A stretch of DNA of 64,000 nt from Flaccisagitta enflata (taxonomy: Eukaryota; Chaetognatha; Sagittoidea; Aphragmophora). Positions within the stretch are counted from its first letter, which is position 1; each line of letters opens with the position of its first letter. Under the pieces are notes generated by a model. It worked only from the letters and a program-made list of their open reading frames with translations, made no database searches and was not told where the DNA came from. The stretch lies in contig OZ231127.1 of NCBI GenBank assembly GCA_965153355.1, forward strand, positions 50,096,001 through 50,160,000. The letters run 5' to 3'. Shown here piece by piece: positions 1 to 13,634 of this stretch. The position numbers and the translations under genes are program-made.

Positions 1-475
1 GTTTAATTTCAGTACGTCGTATGAAAGATAGAAAGAAAGCAGAAAAAAAAAGGAAGGAAATACAGTAACATCACTACGTCAGTATATTGATGCAGATTCC
101 TGACTAGACATCAACCAAATTAGTCTCATCATTTGTAAGGAGTTGCTGAAACTCTTTCAAACGCGACCAATCTCAGGCCGTTCGCGCAGTTCGTTTGGGT
201 ATAGCACTCCTCCAAAGTTGATGCTTATATTCAGGTGTGAAGTTATTAGGATACCGGACATATCTATATCAACTGTGAAATAACAGAACCGAGTCACATC
301 TGAGTTCTCTTCACATGGTAAGGCCGCAGCGTGCGCAGGTTCTGGGCTGATTTTTTCTTCGTTGCCTGTATCGCTAATATTGGACTCCGATAATCTCTAC
401 CTTCTTTTCACCATCGTACCTAATATCGCTACAACATCAACGTCAGTTTGTCCTCTTTAACCTTATTGCCATATG
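1..475. other. Unassigned single-copy-looking sequence
   Basis: I see no gene, RNA gene or recognisable repeat here. No reading frame has convincing protein character. Confidence 0.4.
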
Positions 476-605
<130 letters not shown>

Positions 606-693
606 TAGAACATCTTGGATTTTTTGTGGTAAAAGAATTCATGATGTATTTGCATTTAATTAAAATTCTCCCTCATATATTGTAAATCATTCA

Positions 694-726
<33 letters not shown>

Positions 727-1041
727 AACCCGTATGAAAACAAACGACATTCTCGCACGTAACACATTCACTAACTCTGAGGCAAGCAAGTTCTACGCAC
801 CCACTAGCACTGCCAGTACCCATCACGGTTGAACGCATACTCCTTCCCAACTCGCGATGCTCACATTTCTCTGAAACTCAGTCAAGTGAGGACGATGACG
901 GTACCAACGCGAGATGGAAAGAGAAAGAAATGTAATTTAAGAACCTTTTCTTAGAGCAAATAAATCCTGGATGCGCGGCCTTTTTCCTAACGACGGCGCG
1001 ATAAGAACACCCGCCTCTTCGCCACAACAGATTTCTGGCAC

Positions 1042-1927
1042 CGCTATGTTTGAACTAGGAGAACTCCCACTTTTTCTGCAGTTTCTAGTAGTTCAACCCA
1101 TGCATAACCCATGGCAAAAAACAGCAAAATCATTCTTGGGGCGGATTTTTCATAATTTCCATTTTTTTCTGGGTGGTTGGTACAGGTCCTTAAATTTTGC
1201 CTTTTTTTGAACCCCTCCATCGTTTTGCTCGTAACTTTTGAACAAATTGAGCTAGAAATGCCAGATTGGGCCCATTTTAAAGATCTGTTCAAGATCTTTC
1301 CAACCGGCACCAATTTTTTGCAAATCCGTTGAAAATCAACCTAGTTATAAGCTGTCAAACATGAGCAAGATTATGGAGATTTTGGACGATTTTCCAGATC
1401 ATTATCTATTACCTTCTACTTTCAAAATTTCACTTGTTTTGCTCATAACTTTTGAATGGATAAAGCTAGAAATGCCAGATTGGTCCCATATTAAAGATCT
1501 TTTCAATATCTTTAAAACCGTCACCAATTTCATGTCAATCCCTTGAAAAACAACCAATTTATTGGCTGTCAAACACATACATTTTCATGGGAATTTCAGA
1601 GGATTTTCCTATCTTCTTTTTTCATGGTCTCATCCTGCTTTATGATCAATCCTGACATCTCTTTGAGAAGTTGTGTCTGTGGGCCAGTATCTTAGTTTGT
1701 CCAATGGTTAGTCTGCCCACTTGTCAGTCCATCTATCAGGGAGATTGTGAAATATGAGCAATGTCCAATAGAATAAGATGGAAATTATCATTGGGCAATG
1801 ACTCAAACCATATATGAGTTATGGGTTTCTCAAGTGTAGTCAGCCCTTGAAAGCAGGGTAGCAGTCCTATAGAGGGCAAAGTCCTGCAAAATGCGAGGGG
1901 ACTATGGTTTGTCCATCCATTTATCCA
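1042..1927 (+). repeat. Outer left arm of the nested palindrome IR-1
   Basis: This stretch matches the reverse complement of 6230-7134 over its whole length with scattered substitutions. Both ends start at the shared motif CGCTATGTTT. Inside the arm a block of about 150 bp (1215-1330) recurs in diverged form at 1430-1545, each with the motif GCTAGAAATGCCAGATTGG. Short reading frames in the two arms are translations of the same repeat, not genes. Confidence 0.88.
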
Positions 1928-2037
1928 ACCAATGAGGACTTATTTGAGGCTTAGGAATGGCTAACGTAAAGGCTGGTGGAGCTGATTCACTTCAAGAGAC
2001 AATTTATTTAAGGTAAAAGAAGGTAGGTTATGGTGTG

Positions 2038-2585
2038 AACTAGTCATCGCACATGGTCAGCGGTACCCGATGCCCTGCTTGGAGTGATCCAGTAAAGAAG
2101 CAGAGTGAGAGCAGGGCAGCGGCTGATAAGGTTGATGTCCTGTAGAACACAGGGAGGAATTTCTACACATCCTGAGGGGACAAATTTTTAGATAATTGAT
2201 TTAGGCCACTGAAGCCACAGAATTTAGGGTTTGAGAGCAGGTATGAGGTCTGGAGGGCAAATTTGAGGCATGGGGGGCTGATTTGAAGCTTGTAGGGCTG
2301 ATTTGAATCCTCAAGGGCTTATTTAAAGCCTGGAGAGCTTACTTGAAGCTTGGAGAGCTAAATTGAGGCCTGGGAGGGCTAATTTGCGGCCTTGATATAC
2401 AACCTGGGGGGGGGGAGGGTAGATGGACAGACAGATGGACGGATAGATGGATGGACGGATATACTGACAGATGGACAAACAGACAGACAGACAGATGGAT
2501 GGAAATATGGATGGAGGACAGACATCTGGATATTCCCCCTTGTGTTGTACAGGAGATTGGCCCTTTAGGGCTGCTGTCCAAAAAG
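2038..2585 (-). mobile_element. Family D HINE-like element with internal minisatellite (D1)
   Basis: Read on the minus strand it starts TTTTTGGACAGCAGCCC at 2585. It passes the CTGTGTTCTACAGG-like box, a GATG/GACA tetranucleotide tract (2416-2520) and diverged copies of a roughly 25-bp unit related to AGCCCTCAAATTTGCC. It ends with the paired boxes TGCCCTGC and GCAGGGCA and the motif ACCGCTGACCATG near 2050. It lies in the left arm of the surrounding palindrome and has no counterpart in the right arm, so it looks like an insertion after the palindrome formed. Confidence 0.7.
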
Positions 2586-2699
2586 CTTGAAAAAGACAAC
2601 AGCGTGAATAATATAGAAGTTCTGCGGCTTCTGAGGACTGTGGGGATGGATGGATGGATGGGGATGGATGGACATTAATGGGCCAGTGTGTGGTTGGAG

Positions 2700-3020
2700 A
2701 GGGCCAATTTGAAGCCCACAAGGACTGAGGGGGCAGCCTGAGTCAACTGATATGAGACCTGGGAAGACTGACAAGGCTGGTAAGGGCAGATTTGAGTCCA
2801 GCAGGGGCTGATTTGAGGTTTGGAAGGGCCTTAAAGGTGACAAAGTCTTGTAGAATACAGGAACTGGTGGGAGGTCAGATGGGGTGGATTTGAGGCCTGA
2901 TTGGGCCTGATTTAGGGCTTGCGTGGGCTAAGTTCAAGCCTGAGAGGCTAAATTGAGGTCATGAAGTTTCAAAAGTTTCAGATAATCAGCAGTACAAAAT
3001 GCCCCAAAATTAGTGATTGA
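2700..3020 (+). repeat. Continuation of palindrome IR-1, left side
   Basis: 2700-2880 pairs with 5895-6050 in inverted orientation, including the box around TAGAATACAGG at 2851. 2930-3020 pairs with 4605-4710. The offset jumps by about 610 bp and then about 1130 bp, which match the D1 insertion on the left and the 1110-bp element at 4728-5837 on the right. Confidence 0.75.
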
Positions 3021-3989
3021 GTTATGAGATGGTGGAAGGGGCAGGGTTCCAAATGGGCTTTTGGATAAGATATAAAGCCACTGATATTCACAATCTTGCA
3101 AAACAAGGCAATGGTTATTGCTGACCACCCTTGGGCTACTGACTAGAATCTAAAGAGGATAATGTCTTGTGGAATAAATGAGGCTTTTCTTTGTTAGTCC
3201 ATATGATAATTTGTTTCTTTCTGATTATTTGTTCTCTGGGGGGATTCTTTAACCTATAATTCCACATTGTTTTTTCTTAAGTATCCATCCATCTCCCTAC
3301 CCCAAGCCTCACATCATGCCTCTTTGCCCAAATCCAAGAGCATGCCTATCAATTAGTGCTCAAAGACTCCAAATAAGGCTTTCCTGACCCATTAAAGAAC
3401 CAACAACCAAGATCAAAATCAACCAACCCCCCACCAACAACCTAATGCACCTAAAACCAACCAATCACCCTCCCTACCACCTTACCCACCTAAAACACCA
3501 TCATTGTGTATCAAAACCAACCAACCACCCACCAACCACCTCACAGGGATATTGAAAAAAAAAGAAAAAATACGGAATTCCTATTGAATAATATGGGAAA
3601 TTGACAGAAAAGAAGTAGCGGGGGGAAGGTGGGACGCATATACAAACAATTGCATGCACAAATGTACAAATGAACGAACAAATGAATGAACAAACAAACA
3701 AACAACGGAATAAAAGTCCCTGATTTCTTTTTTGCCGCTGCCCCAAATAAAAGAATTATTTTAGGGAACAACAGCCGGAATTTATACTCACTGGAACAAA
3801 TTGGGGGTTTTATCAGTCAGCCATGGACAATACGTAGTCAGCAATTCCACTGCCTTGCTTTGCACAATTGTGAAATTTGTTGGCTTGGATTCTTACCCAA
3901 ACGCCTTCATCTCAACCCTATCATCTTCTATGAACCCAAATATAGATCAGCAGTCCATTTGGAGTCCCTGCCCTTCCCACCCACTACCC
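3021..3989. repeat. Inverted family-D-related ends around unassigned sequence
   Basis: 3021-3125 and 3830-3990 are diverged inverted copies of one block (both contain GGGCAGG, CCAAATGG and the motif ATTGCTGAC). The sequence between them is A/C-rich (repeated CCAACC motifs, 3395-3540) with no recognisable gene. Confidence 0.5.
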
Positions 3990-4600
3990 TCTCACAACAA
4001 GATCCGGAGAAAAGTAACATTACTGTAGGTTTTTTCATTGTTTTGTATAGAATCTGAGCTCTATTTACTGGAACAAATAAAGATAAAATCTTGTCAAGAG
4101 CGCTTTTTGAGATTTTCATAAAAATTGATGGTTTGTACCCTTTTTTTCAATGTAGATTCTACTGGGTATTTTGAAAATCTTTTTTGACAGCATATTTGAA
4201 TTCCTGGTGAAATTTCCATTCATTTGATAGGTCGCACTATATGATTTTATCCAAAAATGCAATTTCCCATTTTTAAGCCACCGTTACAATTTTGCAACGG
4301 TGGCTTAAAAACTGAAAATCTTATTTCTATGTAAAAGTATATGTTGCGACCTATCAAATGAATGGAAATTTCACCAGGAATACGAATTTGCTGACAAAAA
4401 GTATTTCTGAAATACCCAGTTGAATCTACAGGAAAAAGAAGGCTTAAAACCACCAATCTTTATGAAAATCTCCAAAAGCGCTCTTGACAAGATTTTATCT
4501 TCATTAGCTCCAGTAAATAGAGCTCAGATTCTATACAAAACAATGAAAAAACCTACAGTAATGTTACTTTTCACCTGATCTTGCTATGAGAGGGCAGTGC
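3990..4600. repeat. Near-perfect palindrome, centre about 4290
   Basis: Two arms of about 300 bp read as reverse complements. The centre is a strong hairpin, TAAGCCACCGTT with AACGGTGGCTTA (about 4274-4308). The outer flanks continue as AAAAGTAACATTACTGTAGG and its complement. It could be a palindromic MITE that seeded or inserted into the larger inverted repeat. Confidence 0.85.
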
Positions 4601-4727
4601 ACCATCTCATGACTCAATCATCAGCTTTGGGGCAATAAGCATTGCCAACCATCTGAAGCTTTTGAAACTTTCTGGCCTTAGATTAGCCTCCTAGCCCACA
4701 ATTTAGCCTATTCAGGTCTTATATTAG

Positions 4728-5837
<1,110 letters not shown>

Positions 5838-5845
5838 TATATTAG

Positions 5846-6229
5846 GCTCACTCTGGCCTCAAATCTTCCTCATCAGACTTACAAATAGCCATAGGAAGCC
5901 TTCAAACCCCTGTATTCTACAAGATTTCGTCACGTTTAGGGCCTTTCCAAACCTCAAATCTGCCCTTGCAGGCCTCAAATCAGCCCTCGCCAGCCTTACC
6001 AGCCCCCACAGGTCTCAAAACAGCCCACTCAGCCTGTGAAATTGCCCCATATTTCTCTTCAGGCCTCAAACTGGCTCTCTCAGACCGCAAACTGGCCTTT
6101 CAATTTTCAAATCCATCCCAACATAATCTTTCCAGGCTTTTCCTCACCTTAACCTGCCCTCTTTAACCCCAAATTAATTGTCACCGGCATTGAATCAGTG
6201 CTACCAGTCTTCCAGTTAAACGTCCCAAG
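5846..6229. repeat. Degenerate family-D-type minisatellite
   Basis: Roughly 20-25 bp units around GGCCTCAAATCTGCCCT repeat with heavy divergence. Part of the block pairs in inverted orientation with 2700-2880, so it belongs to the right half of palindrome IR-1. Confidence 0.6.
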
Positions 6230-7134
6230 CCTGGGATGATTGGATGGACAAACAAAAGTCCCCTTGTGCTTTACAATACTTTGTCCCCTATAGGACTGCT
6301 TACCTGCTTCTCCAAATTTACTTTTAAGGGCTGACTACACTTGAGGAACCCAAAACTTATATAGAGTATGAGTTTATTGCCCAAGGGTAATTCCCATCTT
6401 TTTTATTGGACATTGCTTATATTTCGCAAGTTTTTTACCATCTCCCTGATAGATGGACTGATAGGTAGGCAGACTAACCATTGGACAAACCAACATACTG
6501 GCCCACAGACACAACTTCTAAAAGAGATGTGAGGATTGATCATAAAACAGGATGAAAAAAGATGATAGGAAAATCCTCTGAAATTCCCATGAAAATGTAT
6601 GTGTTTGACAGCCCATAAGTTGGTTGTTTTTCAAGGGATTGACATGAAATTGGTGACGGTTTTAAAGATATTGAAAAGATCTTTAAAATGAGACCAATCT
6701 GGTATTTCTAGCTTTATCCATTCAAAAGTTATGAGCAAAACAAGTGAAATTTTGAAAGTAGAAGGTAATAGATAATGATCTGGAAAATCGTCCAAAATCT
6801 CCATAATCTTGCTCATGTTTGACAGCTTACAACTAGGTTGATTTTCAACGGATTTGCAAAAAATTGGTGCCGGTTGCAAAGATCTTGAAGAGATCTTTAA
6901 AATGGGCCCAATCTGGCATTTCTAGCTCAATTTGTTCAAAAGTTACGAGCAAATAATGGAAGGGTTTAAAAAAAGGCAAAATTTAAGGACCTGTACCAAC
7001 CACCCAGAAAAAAATGGAAATTATGAAAAATCCGCCCCAAGAATGATTTTGCTGTTTTTTGCCATGGGTTATGCATGGGTTGAACTACTAGAAACTGCAG
7101 AAAAAGTGGGAGTTCTCCTAGTTTAAACATAGCG
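6230..7134 (-). repeat. Outer right arm of nested palindrome IR-1
   Basis: Reverse-complement partner of 1042-1927, matching from the TCCATCCA junction near 6240 to CGCTATGTTT near 7134. It contains the same internal duplicated block in opposite orientation (6640-6740 and 6850-6960). Confidence 0.88.
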
Positions 7135-8108
7135 CTGTGTAACTTTCTGACAATTCTTGCACAGCGTGCATGTTGTTTGTCTACGCGTTTTGTTCAGAAA
7201 ACTGCCCACCCTTTGCTTACACAGCCACTACGACTAAAATTGCAATCCTCTGCTTACACAGCAATTTCACTGCGCTAAAATACCGTGAATAATATGCAGG
7301 AGTGCCGACGTCTTTGCAAGACTCAGGGTCCTTTAAAAGAAGCAAATGGTAATGCTCCCAACCTGGGACATCAAGGACGAAGCGTCCAGGGCAAGACCTG
7401 TCTGCCTGTCTGTCTGTCTGATTTGATTTCTATCGCACAGTCAAACAGCTATAACAGGCAAACGGTTGTTCATTTTGACCCCAGCTTCCCCATGAGCCTA
7501 CAAGCCGACAAAAAACTTACAATTTCAGCCTTTCCCATCACCCAAACATCCATAGGGTGCCATTTCCGCCCAAACACGCTGAGCCTATCCTCACATATGT
7601 AGATATATGCATGCAGTCATGATCACAGGACGGCGCATGAAGACGTGTCGAAGATTCGCGCATGCACTGGCATGATCATGCTTGGAAGCCAAGACGAAAT
7701 GGACGAAATGGACGAAGAGAAAGCAAAGGAATGGAAAGGGAAAAAATGCAACCTGAGAAGTTTGGTGAATCTTGGATGTAACTCTCTCTGAGTTGCAGAT
7801 GGGTGTGTGGGGGGAGGGGGTGGAAAAAGTGCGGTGGTGGTAGTGGCTAGAGATTGCTGCTTGTTGAGGAATGCTGGTGTTGGTTATCATCCGGTAGAGG
7901 CACCAAAAATTCAGGCAACATCCATTAGTTTTCTCTGTACTGTCAAAGTTGTGCCAACGACTAAATTGCGTCATAACATTGATCTGTCTTTCAGTACATT
8001 TGTCTGTCAGCTCATTTTTCTGTCTATCATTCGCTCTTCCAATCTATAGGTTTCTTGTCTCTCTGTCTGCCCTCTCTTTGTCTGTCTCTCCGTCTGTCTG
8101 TCAGCCAG

Positions 8109-8112
<4 letters not shown>
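7135..8112. other. Unassigned sequence
   Basis: No gene is recognised. There are short CTGT/CTGC runs near 7400 and a GGACGAAAT triplication near 7695. Confidence 0.35.

Positions 8113-8164
<52 letters not shown>
8113..8164. repeat. (CT)n microsatellite
   Basis: About 26 CT units, preceded by CTGTCTGTC-type degenerate sequence. Confidence 0.97.
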
Positions 8165-8167
<3 letters not shown>

Positions 8168-9645
8168 CTCAGCCTTTCGTCTGTCAGTATCATCAAGAAG
8201 ACATTCTGTCGTCGACCTCTTGTCCCTTCTCATTGCTCTCCCAGTTCCGTTTGCTCTGTTTGTGCCATTTATTTTTATTTCTTTTGTTTGCCGGCCGGTC
8301 GATAAGAAGAGAGGAAAAAAAGATTCACACCACCTACGCCTCCGCTTGTAAAATCAGCTGAGATGTTAAAAGGTGCTCTTTCTCCATTTATAGAGCAGTG
8401 GCACATTTCTTTTTACCGAGCCAACCTCTCTCTCGCGCAAGCTTCTTTTTGTAGCGTTGCAGTTGGTGCCATTCCGTCACTTTCCCCCTCCCCTCTCCCT
8501 TTCACAGATTTTTCCCTAAGGAACAAATGGCGTTTCAAGCATTTCTTTGATCCGTGCCCCATTGTGCACTTTGTTCAAAGTCTTTAATCTTCGTCTTTTC
8601 AACAGCAGGAGTCGACAAAACAACCTGAGAAGCAGAGACAAGGACAGGAAACAATGGCTCTAAATGTTTAGCACTTAAAAAATATATGTTTAATTGTCAA
8701 TGTAAATCAACAATTTTTTTTATCCAGCTTGGCCATCCAGAGTTTTGAAAGTCCCCTCTGGCGTTTAGGCAGAAGCAGCAATGTTCAAATTGCACGATCA
8801 CTCGCAGTTCTCCGTGAATGCAGGAGTTGCGTTTACGCTACTTAACACGGTAGTCCAGAGAACGAGTACATTACTAAGACTTTCATAGTACACTCTTTTA
8901 TTCTTATAAGAACGTCATTTTTTGGCTGTTTCAAGGTTTGAACGTTCTTAATCTAATACATATGATTTTAAATATAGTATTGGAGTATACATATATATAC
9001 TAGTTTTGTATAAAGTAAAGGATGTGTTTTAAGTGTTGTGGTATATATCAAAATACACATTGATACTATACTCTGTAGTTTTTAACTATTATATTATATC
9101 AAAAGAGTGTATTTAATTTCCTTCCGATTTATTTTCTTACGAGAAACAGGATGGATCTTGAAAGCAGGACCCTTGGCAAGGATGCATTTTCGGCGAATCT
9201 GGTTGGTTAAAATTCATGTATGAAGTTGTGACATTTGCGAGGTTTTGCAGGTTTAGGAGGAGGGAAGTGGAAGAGGATTAAGGAGAAACGAAAGAGGCAA
9301 GGATGTAACCTGATAAGACTAGATCCAATTTCTAGATAAAAAATGGGAAAAAAGAAATGACATGCGAAAATGCAATAGGAACGATGACGATGACGATGAA
9401 GACGACGACGACGACGACGATGACGGCGACGTTGAAGACAATGAAGGCGACGATAATGGCGTCAATGCAATGGCGTCAATGCAATGGCGTCGCAGATGCG
9501 CAAATGGACACAGATGGCCCCCGGAGCAGGGAAGTTTTCAGATGAGTGAATGGCAACTGATATCAGAGACAGATGAAGCAAAGGCAGAAAGATAAAATAT
9601 CAAAATAAGAATCGGATTGAAAAACAAAAATGAAAGAGCGAGTGA
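8165..9645. other. Unassigned, partly AT-rich sequence
   Basis: 8880-9130 is strongly AT-rich and bounded by TACACTCTTTT and AAAAGAGTGTA (about 8889 and 9113). It may be a small MITE, but no target duplication is clear. 9378-9440 is a GAC/GAT trinucleotide tract. No gene is recognised. Confidence 0.35.
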
Positions 9646-9857
<212 letters not shown>

Positions 9858-9968
9858 AAAGCTGGGATTGATTGATTAACATACAAGAAAAAAGTCAACT
9901 TGCATATAGTTAATAAGACCAACTCGGATGTGGGAAAGTCACACTTTCTCACCTCGATGCTTCAGTCA

Positions 9969-10159
9969 TTTTTAGTCACGTGCCACGCGACTACACACCC
10001 CGCTTTGTCCGCCATTCGGTTGGATGGTCGGGTGGTGGGTGGGTCAGTCGGTCAAATTTTACTTTTTCTTTTTTTTTTTTTTGCCCTGCCCAAATGCTCT
10101 TTTGACCTCAATTACAGCCCCTGCCCACCCGCACGCGACTGGAGTAGCCGTGCCTTGAT
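9969..10159 (+). mobile_element. Family B HINE-like element (B1)
   Basis: It starts TTTTTAGTCACGTGCCACG. The 5' hairpin strand GTCACGTG faces CGCGACT, and a second CGCACGCGACT lies near the 3' end. It shares GCCCAAATG and GCCCCTGCCCACCCG with B5 and ends in GTAGCCGTGCCTTG. The GTCY tract is degraded to GTCGG/GGTGGG. Confidence 0.75.
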
Positions 10160-10639
10160 TTTCTTCACGCTATTCATAATCTCCTCTTTATTTTCTTTTT
10201 CTTACTTTATTTTCGTACGTCCTTCCTTCCTTTCTTCATTCCAAAAACCAAACAAATCCCTTCACAAACATCTTCTTAACTTCCTCTTCGACGCTTTTCT
10301 CCTTTGCTTTTCTCCGTCATTCCTCTTTACTTTTACCTGCCCTATGCTTCCGCGCATTCCATACAGTTGCTTTTCTCTTCACTTCTCCGCCAGCTGTATC
10401 AATGTCTCCCTCCGCGTCTCTAGTCATCATTCCTCCCACCCTTTGCTCGCAGATATCTCCCTTCGTTTCTAACCGCTTCCCTTCTCACCCTCTTAAATGT
10501 GTCTCTACCATCCCATTTATCACCGCCCCCTTCCACCCACAGCCCCATCCATTCATCCCCACGATCCTCCTTTTCTTTCCTCTCCGCCCCTCATCTTTCT
10601 CATGTCTCCATTTCAAATTCTCCCAAAGAGGCTGAAAGT
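10160..10639. other. Pyrimidine-rich unassigned sequence
   Basis: C+T-rich on the plus strand without a clean repeat unit. The reading frames here are low-complexity and no gene is supported. Confidence 0.4.
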
Positions 10640-11241
10640 GAGGTTAGACTCTCACTTCACCGGCACCACCCGCCTCTGCCTGACTCCGCCGCTCGCCTCT
10701 GCCTGACTCCGCCGCCCATCTCCACCTTACTCCACCACCAACTTCCACCTGACTCCACCTACCGCTTCTGCCTGACTCCACCAACCGCTTCCACCTGACT
10801 CCACCACCCGCCTCCACCTGACTCCACCGCCCGCCTCCACCTGACTCCACCACCCGCCTCCACCTGACTCCACCACCCACCTCCATCTGATTCCATCACC
10901 CACCTCCACCTGACTCCACCACCCACCTCCACCTGACTCCACCACCCGCCTCAACCTGACTCCACCACCTGCCTCCACCTGACTCCACCACCCACCTCCA
11001 CATGACTCCACCGCCCGCCTCCACCTGCCTCCACCACCCGCCTCCACCTGACTCCACCACCCGCCTACGTCTGACTCCACCGCCTATCTCCACCTGATTC
11101 CACCACTAACCTCCACCTGACTCCACCGCCCACCTCCGCCTGACCCAACCACCCGCCTCGACCTCACTCCACCACCCGCCTTCACCTGAGTCCACCACCC
11201 ACCTCCACCTGATTCCACCACCCGCCTTCACCTGTCTCCAC
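10640..11241. repeat. 23-bp minisatellite, left block
   Basis: About 26 copies of a 23-bp unit close to CTGACTCCACCACCCGCC plus five more bases. Three units make 69 nt, which is why minus-strand frames stay open as a 23-residue Gly/Val/Trp repeat. These frames are shadows of the satellite. Confidence 0.93.
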
Positions 11242-11551
11242 GGTGGGGGGGGGGAAGAATTAGCTCAGTGGTAGCACGCGGGCTCGTGGTCCTCTGGGTC
11301 ACGGGTTCGATTCCCGAAGTGGGGGAGTCTTTTCGGCGAAGGTTGAGAGATTCGCTCATCGGTTGGGAAACAGTGATGGGTAATAGCTAGCTAGTGGGGA
11401 GGGTAGGCCATAGGACATCATGATGTGGAATCCGACACCAAAAAGACCCGGTGGCGCCGCCCATGTGGTGGGTCGATTGGCCTTCATTGAAAGCCTTCAA
11501 ACCGCGCTCAATGTACACCCCAGTGATTCCCTGGGCTACAACAACAACAAC
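11242..11551 (+). mobile_element. tRNA-derived SINE inserted in the 23-bp minisatellite
   Basis: The head has RNA polymerase III promoter boxes: A box TAGCTCAGTGG at 11261-11271 and B box GGTTCGATTCC at 11304-11314. A body of about 210 bp follows, ending in a short (CAA)n tail at about 11536-11551. It interrupts the satellite. The flanks CTGTCTCCAC and CTGACTCCAC are compatible with a 10-bp target duplication but cannot be told from the repeat unit. The anticodon arm is too degenerate to assign an isotype. The tail type implies a partner LINE ending in a CAA-like repeat, which is inference. Confidence 0.85.
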
Positions 11552-11832
11552 CTGACTCCACCACCCGCCTCCACCTGACTCTACAACCCGCCTACGCCTA
11601 ACTCCACCGCCCACCTCCGCCAGACTCCACCGCCCGCTCCCACCTGAGTCCACCACCCGCTTCCACACTGACTCAACCTGACTCCACCACCCGGCTCCAC
11701 CTGACTCCACCGCCCGCCGCCACCTGATTCCATCACCCGCCTCCACCTGACTCCACCAACCGTCTCCACCTGACTCCACCGCCCGCCTCCGCCCACCTCC
11801 GCCTGACTCCACCGCCCGTCTCGGCCTGACTC
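11552..11832. repeat. 23-bp minisatellite, right block
   Basis: About 12 further copies of the same unit continue in phase after the SINE, showing that the two blocks were one array. Confidence 0.92.
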
Positions 11833-12080
11833 AGGTGCAAACAAGAAAATCAAATAAAATGCGATGAAACAAATTCGAAAACCGATGGAGGGTCGTAAAG
11901 GTGTGGACGTCTGCTGCCACGCGACAACAACAAGTTCCCCCAACGGATACAATATCGTCGTTATCGAGGGAAGATAATTTGGTTTTGTTGGGAAAATTGT
12001 TAGAAAGGATAAAGCTGAGTGAAACCTCTTAGAGAAAACCCTCACAGATTTGATGAGTCATTGAGTTTTTTTAAACACGG
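11833..12080. other. Unassigned sequence
   Basis: No recognisable feature. Confidence 0.35.
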
Positions 12081-12456
12081 TTTTTAGATGCGTCCGTCAG
12101 GAACGCATCACCATAAGAGGGTCCGTCCGTCCGTCCGTCCGTCCGTCCGTCCGTCCGTCCGTCCGTCCGTCCGTCCGTCCATCGGTCGGTCCGTCCATCG
12201 GTCGGTCCGTTCGTCCGTTACGCCTGTGCAAAAACCGCGTTTCTCGGCTGTTTTTGGCCACGGTGAGTTCCTACACTACTGTAAATCAAATGATCAACCA
12301 ACATGTTTGATCCTACACTGAAACAAATGATCAACCAACATGTTTTGAGAGTCTTTTCACCCGTCTGTTCGTCCATCTGTCTCTCCATACATATGTCACA
12401 TGATCAATACACGCTGAGACACAGCCCGGACGCATCGTTGCCCGGTCGGGCTTGTT
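12081..12456 (+). mobile_element. Family A HINE-like element (A1)
   Basis: It begins TTTTTAGATGCGTCC. The stem GATGCGTCC faces ACGCATC. A (CCGT)n tract (12119-12210) and the body motif TTTTTGGCCACGGTGAG follow. The 3' end has GGACGCATC, complementary to the 5' stem, then the palindrome-like GCCCGGTCGGGC and TTGTT. It keeps the segment AACCGCGTTTCTCGG, which is missing from the left-arm copy A2. Confidence 0.85.
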
Positions 12457-13137
12457 TGCTTATTGTCTAGTCCTTCACTTTAAACAGTATAAAATAACAA
12501 ATATATGAAAACGAGATGAGCCCTAAAATAAGATATTCTCAGAAATGTATTTGCTGTTATTGTACTTTTTGCTTTTGTTTTTGTTTTGTTTTTTTTTTGT
12601 TTTCTGCTTTTTCTGCCCTCATCGTTCAGTGGGGCAGAGGTATCCGGCCGCTTGATCAAAATTGATCTGAACACAAATATAAAATACATGTTGCCGCTTA
12701 TGTGAAATCATAAAAGTATTTTTACGCTTTTCATTCACTTTATATGAATTTGGGTGTTCATAGCCTCAAGTTCTGAGAAACAATGACCAATTTTTCTTGC
12801 CTTATTCCTCGAGCATCTCTTGCCGTAATCTGTTTTTGACCTTTTTTGTTGGACCCATCGACCGGACCAACGACCAACTGACTGAAAGACGAATTTTCCT
12901 GTTGAAAAGCGATATGTGACTAATTGAGATCGAAATCCCCTGTGAAAATGCAATGCGTAAAAAAGATAGAAGGGGGAGCTGAAGAAAAAAACGCCGAAAA
13001 ATCATAGTGTGACCAACTGACGGACTAAAAGACCAACTGACAAACTGATATTGGCAAACATAGCAGCTCCAAACCAGCATCGACTGACATGGTACACTTA
13101 CATTCGGTCATTTCAATCGCAATTCACAAGACGGCAA
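12457..13137. other. Unassigned; possible degraded HINE-like remnants
   Basis: Clusters of GACCAACTGAC and GACCGGACC near 12850 and 13010 look like decayed GTCY tracts on the minus strand, but no complete ends are visible. No gene is recognised. Confidence 0.3.
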
Positions 13138-13145
13138 CTTACATA

Positions 13146-13273
13146 CAGGGGCCTGAAGAGGCCTATACACCCTATACAAATTATAGGGGCCCGGCCCTCA
13201 GGGGGGCCTGGAGGGTCCTACAATTGTTATAGAATGTAGAAGAAAAGAAAAGAGAAAAGGGAGAAAAGAAAAG

Positions 13274-13320
<47 letters not shown>

Positions 13321-13634
13321 AAAAAAGTTTTGGCTCCATTGTAAACCAAGGCCCCTGAGGGAATAGTTTGCAAAACCAGGCCCTTAGCTAATGATACAAA
13401 TGATGAAAACTTTTTTTTAAAATACTAAAACTTTTTTTCTATTTTTGTTACAGATCAAAGTACTAAGTTTAACACTTGGATTTTCTTCTCCAAATGGAAT
13501 GTATAAAGACTTTAAAAAAAATATGTAAAAAAAACTACATGTGCTATCATTTTGGCCAGCAGTTATGCCAAAACTAGGGGGGGGGGCGGATTTTTGGATT
13601 GTATAGGGGCCCGAAATTTCTTTGCTGGCCCCTG
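13146..13634. mobile_element. hAT-like MITE with an 8-bp target duplication
   Basis: The termini are CAGGGGCC and GGCCCCTG, with subterminal inverted TATAGGGGCCCG boxes. The perfect direct repeat CTTACATA flanks it at 13138-13145 and 13635-13642. The interior of 489 bp contains a poly-A tract of about 50 nt (13267-13318) and no coding sequence. CAG termini plus an 8-bp duplication are characteristic of hAT elements. Confidence 0.92.

Noticed and set aside
8889-9113. Small MITE with TACACTCTTTT ends
   Set aside because: The terminal match is only about 11 bp in an AT-rich stretch and no target duplication is seen.
10644-12045. Minus-strand Gly/Val/Trp-rich repeat proteins
   Set aside because: The frame is open because three 23-bp satellite units equal 23 codons. 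Conservation follows the DNA unit, and there is no start context or domain.
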